A DNA stretch of 32,273 nt from Opitutus sp. (GTDB taxonomy: Bacteria; Verrucomicrobiota; Verrucomicrobiia; Opitutales; Opitutaceae): contig JANYAM010000163.1 in NCBI GenBank assembly GCA_025361365.1, positions 1 through 32,273 of the forward strand. The letters run 5' to 3'. Numbering within the stretch: position 1 is the first letter of the stretch; every line of letters starts with the position of its first letter. Below, piece after piece: positions 7,788-14,654 of this stretch. Made by a program: the position numbers and the translations under genes. Under the pieces are notes generated by a model, which was not told where the DNA came from, searched no databases, and saw only the letters and a program-made list of their open reading frames with translations.

Positions 7788-8543
7788 ATGCCCACGCTCC
7801 TCGCTCCGCTCCCGCCGCCCTCCGTCCCCCGGATGGAACTGCCGACCGTGTCGTTCTTCGGACGCACGTTCGAGGAATACACGCGCTTCTTCGCCCTCGA
7901 CCCGGCGGCCCTCCGCCGGCTCTCGGTGCTCGACGTCGCCGCCGGGCCGTCGTCCTTCACAGCCGAGGCCGGCCGCCACGGGATCGACGCCGTGGCGGTG
8001 GACCCGCTCTACGGGCACGGCCACGCGCCGCTGGCCGCGCGCGTGCGGGAGGATTACCGCCGGATGTTCGCGCAGATGCGCGCCAAGCGGCACCTCTTCC
8101 GGCTGAAGTCGTTCAAGTCCTTCGCCGCGGCCGAGGCCGACCGCCGGCTGGCCGCGACGCGCTTCCTCGCGGACTTCGACGGCAACGCGCGGCACGGGCG
8201 CTACGTGCGGGCGGAGCTGCCCGCGCTGCCGTTCCTCGACCAGAGCTTCTCGCTCGTGCTCTGCGCACACCTGCTCTTCACCTACGCCGACCGGTTCGAC
8301 TACGCCTGGCACCTCGCGGCCTGCCTCGAGCTGGTGCGGGTATCGGCGGGGGAGGTGCGGATTCACCCGGTGTGCAACGCCGCGGGCCGGACCTACGCCG
8401 AGTTGCCCCGCCTGCGCGCCGACCTCGCCGCGCAGGGCATCCGCAGCGACATCGTGCCGGTGGCCTACGAGTTCTTCGCTGGCGCCGACAGCATGCTGGT
8501 GCTGCGCCGCGACCGCGCGCTGCGCCGCGCGGCGGCGGCGTGA
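7788..8543 (+). CDS. Class I SAM-dependent methyltransferase-like protein
   Basis: 251 residues. The SAM-binding motif I is VLDVAAGPSS (47-56), followed by the acidic end of strand 2 in AVAVDPLYG (Asp72). Later, LPALPFLDQSFSLVLCAHLLFTY resembles motif IV and the following helix of the Rossmann-like fold. The substrate is unknown. No membrane segment is seen. The start ATG 7788 follows a terminator hairpin by 17 bases, so expression may be controlled by read-through. The next gene (DMT transporter) begins about 43 bases after its stop and may be co-transcribed. Confidence 0.8.
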   Translation: MPTLLAPLPPPSVPRMELPTVSFFGRTFEEYTRFFALDPAALRRLSVLDVAAGPSSFTAEAGRHGIDAVAVDPLYGHGHAPLAARVREDYRRMFAQMRAKRHLFRLKSFKSFAAAEADRRLAATRFLADFDGNARHGRYVRAELPALPFLDQSFSLVLCAHLLFTYADRFDYAWHLAACLELVRVSAGEVRIHPVCNAAGRTYAELPRLRADLAAQGIRSDIVPVAYEFFAGADSMLVLRRDRALRRAAAA

Positions 8544-8586
8544 TCGCCCTTGTCGTGCGACCGGTCCCTCGCACAATCGCCGCACC

Positions 8587-9426
8587 ATTTCCAAGTCACC
8601 GAGCTTTCCCCCGGGGGCGGCCGCCGCCCTGCTGGCCTTCGCGGCCAACTCCGTCTTCTGCCGGCTGGCGCTCGGGCGCGCGGAAATAGACGCGGCCAGC
8701 TTCGCGCTGCTGCGGCTGAGCGCGGGCGCCGTCACGCTGGCGCTGCTCTGCGCGGCGCAGGGCCGGCCCCCGTTTCGGCGCGATGTAGTTTCGGCCGGCG
8801 CGCTGTTCGCCTACGCGGCCGCGTTCTCGTTCGCCTATCGCGAGCTCACGGCGGGCACCGGCGCGCTGCTGCTGTTCGGCACCGTGCAAGTCACGATGAT
8901 CGGCGCCGGGCTCTTCCGCGGTGAGCGGCCGGGCGCGTGGGAATGGTCCGGCCTGCTCGGGGCGCTGGGCGGGCTCGGCTGGCTCGTGTCGCCAGGGCTC
9001 GCGGCCCCGCCGCCGCTCGGCGCGGGCCTGATGGCGCTGGCCGGGGTGGCGTGGGGCGTTTATTCGCTGCGCGGCCGCCAGCTCGGCGACCCGCTGGCGA
9101 CGACCGCGGGGAATTTTGTCTGGGCCACGCCGCTCGGGCTGCTGCTGTTCGCGGTGACGCCGGGACCCGCGCATGTTTCGACGCCCGGCGTGGCCTGGGC
9201 GGTGCTGTCCGGTGCGCTGGCGTCGGGCGGCGGCTATGCGGTGTGGTATGCGGCGCTGCCGCGGCTGACCGCCACGCGCGCCGCCACGCTGCAGCTCACG
9301 GTGCCGGTGCTGGCGGCGCTCGGCGGGGTGCTGTTCCTGGCGGAGACGCTGTCGTCCCGCCTGCTGCTGGCCGCGGTCCTCGTGCTCGGCGGCGTGGCGG
9401 TGGCGATCGCGGGCCACCGGCGCTAA
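8587..9426 (+). CDS. EamA/DMT-family transporter, unusual start codon
   Basis: About 279 residues with roughly ten hydrophobic segments and the two-repeat layout of drug/metabolite transporters; SFALLRLSAG in repeat one and LEWSG-like EWSGLLGALGGLGWLV before repeat two fit EamA domains. The first ATG/GTG in frame is GTG 8884, which would delete the first third. The coding frame is continuous further upstream (LAFAANSVFCRLALG), but it contains no ATG, GTG or TTG back to the previous gene. The most plausible start is ATT at 8587 (ISKSPSFPPG), or a CTG at 8629/8632. The substrate is unknown. Confidence 0.85.
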   Translation: MSKSPSFPPGAAAALLAFAANSVFCRLALGRAEIDAASFALLRLSAGAVTLALLCAAQGRPPFRRDVVSAGALFAYAAAFSFAYRELTAGTGALLLFGTVQVTMIGAGLFRGERPGAWEWSGLLGALGGLGWLVSPGLAAPPPLGAGLMALAGVAWGVYSLRGRQLGDPLATTAGNFVWATPLGLLLFAVTPGPAHVSTPGVAWAVLSGALASGGGYAVWYAALPRLTATRAATLQLTVPVLAALGGVLFLAETLSSRLLLAAVLVLGGVAVAIAGHRR

Positions 9427-9807
9427 AAAGCGCCGTTGCTGGCTTCCTGTTGCGGCCTGCTGGCCGCCCGGGATCAGTCCGCGCGACCTGCGTCGCGGCT
9501 GAGCTGCCAGCCCGGTGTTTGTCCCGGCCAGTCGCCGGGCAAATCCCGCGCGCGGGAAAATCGGGTTTCAGTTTCGCCTGACCCCAGGATGGGCCGATCG
9601 GCCACCTCCGGATTATTTTTCGGCGATTCTCCCTCTGGGCTGCAACTCCGCGCGGCCCTGCGGTGTTGGTTGGCATGGGCGCTGCAAAGAGCCCGCACAC
9701 CACACGCGCTGGCGATAGCACAGGAAGACAATCGCAACCGCCCCGGATCACCCGGGGCATCCCACAAAACCCCCGCAACTGCTCCGCTTACCCGGAGTCC
9801 TCTCAAA
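9427..9807. other. 381-base intergenic region with hairpins
   Basis: No gene is supported here; the open frame reaching into it from 9808 has no coding character. It holds an imperfect stem TTTGtCCCGGC/GCCGGGCAAA (around 9518-9543), the palindrome CCCGCGCGCGGG (9545-9556) and a GC hairpin GCCCCGG/CCGGGGC (9740-9758) in the probable leader of the gene at 9808. CTGGCTTCCTGTTGCGGC at 9439-9456 recurs at 21079-21096 with one mismatch. Confidence 0.5.
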
Positions 9808-10170
9808 ATGAAGATCAAGTCCCTTATCGCCACCGCCGCCCTCCTGGGCGTTATGTCCACGTCAGCGTTCGCCCTCACCACCGTCGCCACCCCCGGCAAG
9901 GCCGCCGCCTCGCTCGAGAAGCCGGCCCTGACCAAGGTCGTCAACCCGACCAAACTGCCGCGCAGCTTCATGGGCGAGACGGTCATGCTCAACTTCACCG
10001 TGGATGCGCAAGGCCGCGCCCACGACATCAACGTCATGTGGCAGTCCGATTCCGCGCTGCGCCGCAGCCTGATCGAGGCCGTGTCGCAGTGGGAGTTCAC
10101 GCCGGCCCGTAAGGACGGCCTGGCCGTGCCCACCCGCGTCTCGCTGCCGGTCGAGCTAAAGAGCGCCTGA
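9808..10170 (+). CDS. Secreted TonB C-terminal-domain protein, copy 1
   Basis: 120 residues. Residues 1-22 are a signal peptide (MKIKSLIATAALLGVMSTSAFA). The remainder is a TonB-C type beta-alpha-beta domain: LPRSFMGETVMLNFTVDAQG, a linker and then AVSQWEFTPARKDGLAV followed by RVSLPVEL. The xWxFxPAxxxG block is the hallmark of TonB/TolA C-terminal domains. Unlike true TonB there is no inner-membrane anchor or Pro-rich stalk, so it cannot itself transduce energy. A ribosome-site-like GGAG precedes the ATG. It is followed 26 bases later by a clear paralogue. Confidence 0.85.
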   Translation: MKIKSLIATAALLGVMSTSAFALTTVATPGKAAASLEKPALTKVVNPTKLPRSFMGETVMLNFTVDAQGRAHDINVMWQSDSALRRSLIEAVSQWEFTPARKDGLAVPTRVSLPVELKSA

Positions 10171-10196
10171 ACTACTACCCCCCAGGGAATCCTACC

Positions 10197-10547
10197 ATGA
10201 AATCCAAGACCATCCTCCTCACGGCCGCTCTGCTCGGCGGCCTTTTCACCGCCTCGGCCTATGCAGGCACCCGCCTCATGCCGGCCGACTTCTCCGCTCC
10301 CGCGGTGAAAAAAATCGTTGCGCCCACCGGCCTGCCCCGCAGCTACATCGGCGCAGTCGTCCGCCTGCAGTTCACCGTCGATGCCGCCGGTCAGCCGCGC
10401 GACATCCGCGTCGCGTCGAACAGCGATCAGGCGCTCACGCCACGCCTCGTGGCGGCGGTCTCGCAATGGCAGTTCACCCCGGCCCGCCAAAACGGTGTCG
10501 CGGTGAGCACCAGGGTCGAGATGCCGCTCGAGCTGCGGGAGGACTGA
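10197..10547 (+). CDS. Secreted TonB C-terminal-domain protein, copy 2
   Basis: 116 residues with a signal peptide (MKSKTILLTAALLGGLFTASAYA). The mature part repeats the domain of the preceding gene: LPRSYIGAVVRLQFTVDAAG and AVSQWQFTPARQNGVAVSTRV. The two are tandem paralogues and almost certainly one transcript, ended by the hairpin at 10567-10598. The function is unknown; a periplasmic, TonB-related binding module is the likely description. Confidence 0.85.
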   Translation: MKSKTILLTAALLGGLFTASAYAGTRLMPADFSAPAVKKIVAPTGLPRSYIGAVVRLQFTVDAAGQPRDIRVASNSDQALTPRLVAAVSQWQFTPARQNGVAVSTRVEMPLELRED

Positions 10548-10566
10548 TCGTCTCCGCTTGATCAAT

Positions 10567-10598
10567 GGTCGCCGGTCGCGGTAACGCGGTCGGCGACC
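10567..10598 (+). terminator. Hairpin after the TonB-C gene pair
   Basis: GGTCGCCG (10567-10574) and CGGCGACC (10591-10598) form the base of a stem extended inward by GTCGCG/CGCGGT with two G-U pairs and a GTAA tetraloop. It is followed by TTGTTG rather than a clean U-run. It lies between convergent genes (stops at 10547 and 10614) and may serve both. Confidence 0.6.
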
Positions 10599-10613
10599 TT
10601 GTTGCGTCCGGCC

Positions 10614-11504
10614 TCAGAGTAGCGCGGCGGCCGCGGCGTTGGCGCGGACTTGGGCGGCGTCCTTGCAGCCGGGGATGACGGCGGTTACGGCCGGGTTCTT
10701 CAACACCCAGGCGAGCGCCCACTGCGCCATCGGCACGCCGGCCGGCACCTCGGTGGCGGCGATCTGCTCGACCTGCCCGAGCATGCGTTCCTGCTTCGCC
10801 TTCATCCAGACGTCGCGCACGTCGTTGGCGGGAAACTTGTGGCCGGGCTTGTATTTGCCGGAGAGGAAGCCGCTGGCGAGCGGCACGCGGGCCAGCACCC
10901 CGAGGTTCTGCCGCGCGCACGAGGGGAACACGGCCGCCTCGGGTTCGCGCTCGAGGCGGTTGTAGATCAGCTGGATCACGTCCACGCCGACCTCCGTCGA
11001 GCGATCCACCTGCTTCGTATCGGCGGTGTTGCTGGAGATGGAATTGCCGAGGAAGCGCACCTTGCCCTGGCGCTTGGCCTCGTGCGCGGCCTCCCACATG
11101 CCCGGCGTGGCGAACTGCGCGTCGCTGCCTGAGTGAAACTGCAGCAGGTCCACGTAGTCGGTGCGCAGCGCCTGGAGCGAGGCATCGAGTTGCTCGAGCA
11201 AATCCGCGGGGCCGACGCGCTGGTCCCGTTTGAAGCACTCGTGAAACTGGTGGCCCCACTTGGTGGCGATGACCCAGTCGCTCCGTTTGCCGGGCAGGGT
11301 CTCGCCGATGAGTCGCTCGGAGAGGTGGTCGCCGTAGCACTCGGCGGTGTCGATGAGGTTGATGCCGCAATCCTGCGCGGCGGCGAGGACCTCGCGCGCC
11401 TCGGTCGCGGTATAGGTCCGGCCCCACTCGCCGCCGAACTGCCACGTGCCGACGCCGACGACCGAGACATTGATACCGGTGCGGCCGAGCGTGCGGGTTT
11501 GCAT
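10614..11504 (-). CDS. Aldo/keto reductase
   Basis: 296 residues from ATG 11504 (MQTRTLGRTG, the classic AKR opening); an ATG at 11516 would add four residues. It is a NAD(P)H-dependent TIM-barrel reductase. The catalytic tetrad is present: Asp52 and Tyr57 in DTAECYGDH, Lys82 in ATKWG and His124 in LLQFHSG. GNSISSN and the C-terminal VIPGCK-type segment fit cofactor binding. The substrate is unknown. It is divergent from the PilZ gene. Confidence 0.93.
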   Translation of the reverse strand: MQTRTLGRTGINVSVVGVGTWQFGGEWGRTYTATEAREVLAAAQDCGINLIDTAECYGDHLSERLIGETLPGKRSDWVIATKWGHQFHECFKRDQRVGPADLLEQLDASLQALRTDYVDLLQFHSGSDAQFATPGMWEAAHEAKRQGKVRFLGNSISSNTADTKQVDRSTEVGVDVIQLIYNRLEREPEAAVFPSCARQNLGVLARVPLASGFLSGKYKPGHKFPANDVRDVWMKAKQERMLGQVEQIAATEVPAGVPMAQWALAWVLKNPAVTAVIPGCKDAAQVRANAAAAALL

Positions 11505-11570
11505 GAGCGCGAACATGGCTGGCGTCCGCCGCTGCGCAAGTTCGCTCACCGGGCCGGTGGGGCGGATGGG

Positions 11571-11650
11571 CCTAGGGGATTTTTTACCTGCGATGCGCGG
11601 TCGGCGAGGTTGACGGTCTCCCAAGATTCGTGTGGGTTCATTCCCCTAGG
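11571..11650. promoter_or_regulatory. Divergent promoter region with a 9-bp inverted repeat
   Basis: CCTAGGGGA (11571-11579) is repeated inverted as TCCCCTAGG (11642-11650), just before the PilZ ATG at 11654. The arms are 62 bases apart, too far for a simple operator, but a looping site or two half-sites is possible. Confidence 0.35.
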
Positions 11651-11653
11651 CTG

Positions 11654-12430
11654 ATGACATTCTTTAAGCGCATCCTCAAGGAGCCCGAGCCCGAGCCCGT
11701 GGCGCCGTCGGCCCCGCGGATCGAGCGGCGCAGTGTTCAGCGTTTCGTCGTCAGCCCGCAGTTTCCGTTGAAGGCCGTGGTCAGCTTTGTCGGGCGCGAC
11801 GAGAGCGGCGCGCCGATGAGCAACACGCGGCACGGGTGGAACTGGAAGGGGCGCCTCATCGAATGTTCCGAGCTGGGCGCGCGCATGCAGCTGGGCCCGG
11901 GGATCCGCGCCGAGCCCGCGGAGAACTGCGATCTCAAGCTCAGCATCCAGACCCACGAGATCAACGTGCCGTGTCACATCGCCAACCTCAGCGAGACGCC
12001 CGAGGGTATGGTGCTGGGCTTGGTGCACGATTTGTCGGACGCGGCGATTCGCCGCGACTATCTCCAGTTGCTCGAGGTGGTGGCGCTCGGGTCCACGCTC
12101 ACGTTGCAGCCCAAGGCGGCGGCCCAGCCCGACGCCTCCGGCTACCTCGTGGAGATTTACGCCAGCACCCGCGCCTCGCACCTGACGGTCTGGCGGCATC
12201 CCGCCGACGGGTCGGTGGCGGCGTTCGAGTTCCGACTGCAGGATAGCCTGGTGCGCGCCGCGGCGGGTCACGGGGTGGAATTCCTCGCGGACATCGCTGG
12301 CACGGGCTCGCAGCCGGCTTCGAGCGACCAGTGCCTCGAGATCGGGCGGCTGTTCACGTGGGTCGTGCCCAACCTTGCGCCGGCCGTGCCGGACGATGTG
12401 CGGCAGTTCCTGCAGCACTATGCGACCTGA
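11654..12430 (+). CDS. PilZ-domain-like protein (possible c-di-GMP receptor)
   Basis: 258 residues from ATG 11654. The N-terminal half has a PilZ-like arrangement: the RxxxR motif in ERRSVQRF (Arg26-Arg30) on a flexible tail, then the (D/N)xSxxG equivalent ECSELGARMQL (70-80), with Glu in place of Asp/Asn at the first position. PilZ domains bind cyclic-di-GMP; the Glu substitution leaves binding uncertain. The C-terminal half (about 150-258) is not recognised. No membrane segments are seen, so it is probably cytoplasmic. The ORF could be extended to GTG 11630, but MTFFKRIL is the more natural start. Confidence 0.7.
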   Translation: MTFFKRILKEPEPEPVAPSAPRIERRSVQRFVVSPQFPLKAVVSFVGRDESGAPMSNTRHGWNWKGRLIECSELGARMQLGPGIRAEPAENCDLKLSIQTHEINVPCHIANLSETPEGMVLGLVHDLSDAAIRRDYLQLLEVVALGSTLTLQPKAAAQPDASGYLVEIYASTRASHLTVWRHPADGSVAAFEFRLQDSLVRAAAGHGVEFLADIAGTGSQPASSDQCLEIGRLFTWVVPNLAPAVPDDVRQFLQHYAT

Positions 12431-12448
12431 ACCGGATCGCCGGGCCGG

Positions 12449-12892
12449 TTACCGTTCAATCACCTGATCAGGCAGTTCGTTGGTGCCGCCGGGCTCCGGC
12501 GGGAAATGCTCCGCCAGCAGTGCGCCGGCGCGCTGGATGCCCTCGATGACCGCCCCGGTGTGGTTGCCGTCCCGAAAATCCTTCTGCATGGCGGCCGCCA
12601 CCTCCGACCAGAAGGCGTCGCCGCATTTCGCGTGCACGCCCTCGTCCCCGAGGAGGGCGAAGGACTGCGAGGCGGGCGCCACGAACAGCAGCACCGCGTT
12701 GCGGTGCCGGGTCTTGGTCATCCCCAGCCGCACGAATTCCGCCCGGGCGACCGCCACGGCGTCCGCCGCCGGCGAGCGATGGATGACGACGCGGATCTCG
12801 CCCGATGTCTGGTGCTCGGCTTTTTGGATGGCCGACTCGATGGCGGCACGGTCCAGCCGCGCCATGAAATGCTTGGGTTGCATGGCTACCAT
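12449..12892 (-). CDS. TPM-domain protein, soluble (second TPM gene of the lemA operon)
   Basis: 147 residues. The TPM fold is indicated by AIESAIQKAEHQTSGEIRVVIHRS, RHRNAVLLFVAPASQSFALLGDEGVHAKCG and the following helix FWSEVAAAMQKDF. No signal peptide or membrane segment is seen. Its ATG (12892) overlaps the end of the upstream TPM gene by 7 bases, suggesting translational coupling; ATG 12883 is an alternative. TPM proteins occur with LemA in many bacteria, with envelope-related but poorly defined roles. Confidence 0.82.
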   Translation of the reverse strand: MVAMQPKHFMARLDRAAIESAIQKAEHQTSGEIRVVIHRSPAADAVAVARAEFVRLGMTKTRHRNAVLLFVAPASQSFALLGDEGVHAKCGDAFWSEVAAAMQKDFRDGNHTGAVIEGIQRAGALLAEHFPPEPGGTNELPDQVIER

Positions 12893-13653
12893 TTTCCTCC
12901 CGCGCCGCCGCCCCCGAAGCTGCCCCCGCCGCCGGAGAAGCCACCCCCGCCGTCACTCCCGCCGGACCAGCCGCCGCCCGAACCACCGCCCCAGTTGATC
13001 CAAGTGGAGGTGCGCCGTCCGGGATTGAGGAAGATGGCTGCGGGATTGCGCCGCCATTGAAACCACTTGAACCCCATGAAGACGAAAAACAAGATCACGA
13101 GCGGCCAGTTGACGTAAAAGTTCTGCGATGAAGCATGCGCCTGGGTCCGCCCGGTGCCGCGATATTCGCCCTTGGTGGCGGCGATCAACGCCTCCACCGC
13201 GGCGCTCATGCCGCCGTCAATGTCACCGGTGCGGAACCGGGGCACGATTTCCTGTTCGATGATGCGCTTGGCGGTGGCATCGGGCAACACGCCCTCGAGA
13301 CCGTAACCCACCTGCAGGTAGAGCTGGTGCTCCTGCATGAACGAAAAGAGCACGGCGCCGTTGTTCTTCCCCGCCTGGCCGGCGCGCCACGCCTGCGCCA
13401 CGCGCACCGTGTAGTCTTCGACCGAGGAGGCCGACTCCATTCGCGGGTAGATGGCGACGAGCAACTGGCTGGAGCTGTCGCGCTCGAATTGCTCCAGCCG
13501 CGCGTTCAGGCGGTCGGCCACGGGCCGCGACACCACGCCGGCATAGTCGTTGAAATACCGCGGGGGCGCCGGGGGGATGCGCTCGGCGGCGGGCAGCGCG
13601 CCGGCCAGCAGCAGCAGCGCACTGAACGCCAGGGAGCGGCAGCAAAGCTTCAC
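12886..13653 (-). CDS. TPM-domain membrane protein with Gly-rich C-terminus (YgcG-like)
   Basis: 255 residues from GTG 13653. Domains in order: signal peptide 1-22 (LAFSALLLLAGALPAAE); TPM domain about 30-155 with YFNDYAGVVSR and GKNNGAVLFSF; one transmembrane helix WPLVILFFVFMGFKWF (about 184-199); then a Gly/Ser-rich tail ending GGGSFGGGGAGGKW. This layout, extracytoplasmic TPM plus Gly-rich tail, is usual for the family encoded next to lemA. It starts 8 bases after the lemA stop. Confidence 0.9.
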   Translation of the reverse strand: MKLCCRSLAFSALLLLAGALPAAERIPPAPPRYFNDYAGVVSRPVADRLNARLEQFERDSSSQLLVAIYPRMESASSVEDYTVRVAQAWRAGQAGKNNGAVLFSFMQEHQLYLQVGYGLEGVLPDATAKRIIEQEIVPRFRTGDIDGGMSAAVEALIAATKGEYRGTGRTQAHASSQNFYVNWPLVILFFVFMGFKWFQWRRNPAAIFLNPGRRTSTWINWGGGSGGGWSGGSDGGGGFSGGGGSFGGGGAGGKW

Positions 13654-13661
13654 GGGCGGAT

Positions 13662-14273
13662 TCAGGGCTTCTTGTTGAAGTCGAACTGCACGGCCGGTGG
13701 CGTGTCCGCACCGGGCTTGGCCGCGAAATAGGGCTTCTCGGCGAAGCCGAAGAGGCCGGCGAAGAAGACGGCGGGCACGCGCTTGATGGCGGAATTGTAG
13801 TCGCGGGCGAGATCGTTGAAACGGCCGCGCTCGACGCTGATCCGATTCTCGGTGCCCTCGAGCTGCGCCTGCAGTTCCTGGAAGTTGGCCGTGGCCTTCA
13901 GGGTCGGGTAGTTTTCCGCGACCACGAGCAGGCGGGACAGCGCCGAGGACAGGGCGCCCTGCGCCTGCTCAAACTGGGTGAGCTGGGCGGCGCTCGGCGT
14001 GCCGCCGGCGTTGATCTGCACCTTGCCCACGGAGGCGCGGGCGTTCGTGATCTCGGTCAGGGTGGATTTCTCGAAGGTGGCGGCGCCCGACACCGTGGCG
14101 ACCAGGTTGGGAATGAGGTCGGCGCGGCGCTGATAAACATTCTGCACCTGCGCCCACTGGGCATCGACGGCTTGGGCGCGATTGACCAGGCCGTTATATT
14201 GGCCGGTGAGCAAAAGGGCGGCGAGCCCGATGAGGGCCGCAAGGACCCCAAGGACGATGAGGACGGTTTTCAT
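13662..14273 (-). CDS. lemA: LemA family protein
   Basis: 203 residues from ATG 14273; ATG 14285 would add four residues. An N-terminal transmembrane helix (VLIVLGVLAALIGLAALLL) is followed by the LemA helical bundle: YNGLVNRAQAVDAQWAQVQNVYQRRADLIPNLV, the family signature region, then NFQELQAQLEGTENRISVERGRFNDLARDYN. The topology is a short N-terminus outside and helices in the cytoplasm, as proposed for LemA. It is the first gene of lemA-TPM-TPM. The biochemical role is unknown. Confidence 0.95.
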   Translation of the reverse strand: MKTVLIVLGVLAALIGLAALLLTGQYNGLVNRAQAVDAQWAQVQNVYQRRADLIPNLVATVSGAATFEKSTLTEITNARASVGKVQINAGGTPSAAQLTQFEQAQGALSSALSRLLVVAENYPTLKATANFQELQAQLEGTENRISVERGRFNDLARDYNSAIKRVPAVFFAGLFGFAEKPYFAAKPGADTPPAVQFDFNKKP

Positions 14274-14324
14274 GGGACGCTGCATTGATGGGGCGATTCG
14301 TCCCCCGACGCAAGCTGCCGGCCG

Positions 14325-14453
14325 TTACATCGCGCGGGTGATTTTCAAGCACGCGACCCAGGGCTGGTCGGCGGCGACGAGGGCCGGTGGGGCGGAGAGC
14401 CGGTGGTGCAGCTTGATCACGCTCGCCCGGTCCAGCGCGATGAGCGCGCGGAT
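14325..14453 (-). pseudogene. Coding-looking fragment or small gene without a usual start
   Basis: Read on the minus strand, 14453 to the TAA at 14325 gives IRALIALDRASVIKLHHRL, then SAPPALVAADQPWVACLKITRAM. This has high-GC third positions and a protein-like composition. The frame is open back to 14519 but has no ATG or TTG; the only GTG (14420) would give 31 residues. It lies just upstream of lemA in a 381-base gap. It may be the remnant of a gene whose 5' part is lost or frameshifted, or a small gene with an unusual start. I do not recognise the family. Confidence 0.35.
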
Positions 14454-14598
14454 GGCTGCGCCTGCCGGACAAGGAGCAGAACATGGCGGAGGGAAGGAGA
14501 AGACAGCATGGGGACCAGTCTAGGGCAACCGGCGGTCTCCCGCCATCGGGGGCCTTCCTGATTCGCCATGGTGTAATGACTGCTCCCCGCCGGCGACA

Positions 14599-14645
14599 GG
14601 TAGGGCAAGGCCTTATATCTCCCGCGACCCCGGTAGCCTATCGTT
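14599..14645 (+). promoter_or_regulatory. Shared upstream element, copy A (before the YihY gene)
   Basis: A 27-base core at 14599-14625 matches the core at 22636-22662 in 23 positions: GGTAGGkCAAGkCC followed by kTATATCyCCCGC. Both are followed after 5-6 bases by GGTwGCC(G)TATsGT, and both end 10-15 bases before the start codon of a membrane-protein gene. It may be a promoter for an alternative sigma factor or a 5'-UTR element. A weaker resemblance to the GTAGG repeat family (32216) means a decayed repeat is also possible. Confidence 0.5.
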
Positions 14646-14654
14646 ATCCGCGCC

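Noticed and set aside
8884-9426. GTG 8884 as start of the DMT transporter
   Set aside because: It would delete about a third of the protein although the upstream frame encodes conserved membrane segments.
9700-9807. Cobalamin-riboswitch-like string CCCCCGCAACTG before the TonB-C genes
   Set aside because: The string resembles one segment of the B12 riboswitch, but the other conserved blocks and the B12-box are not found in order.
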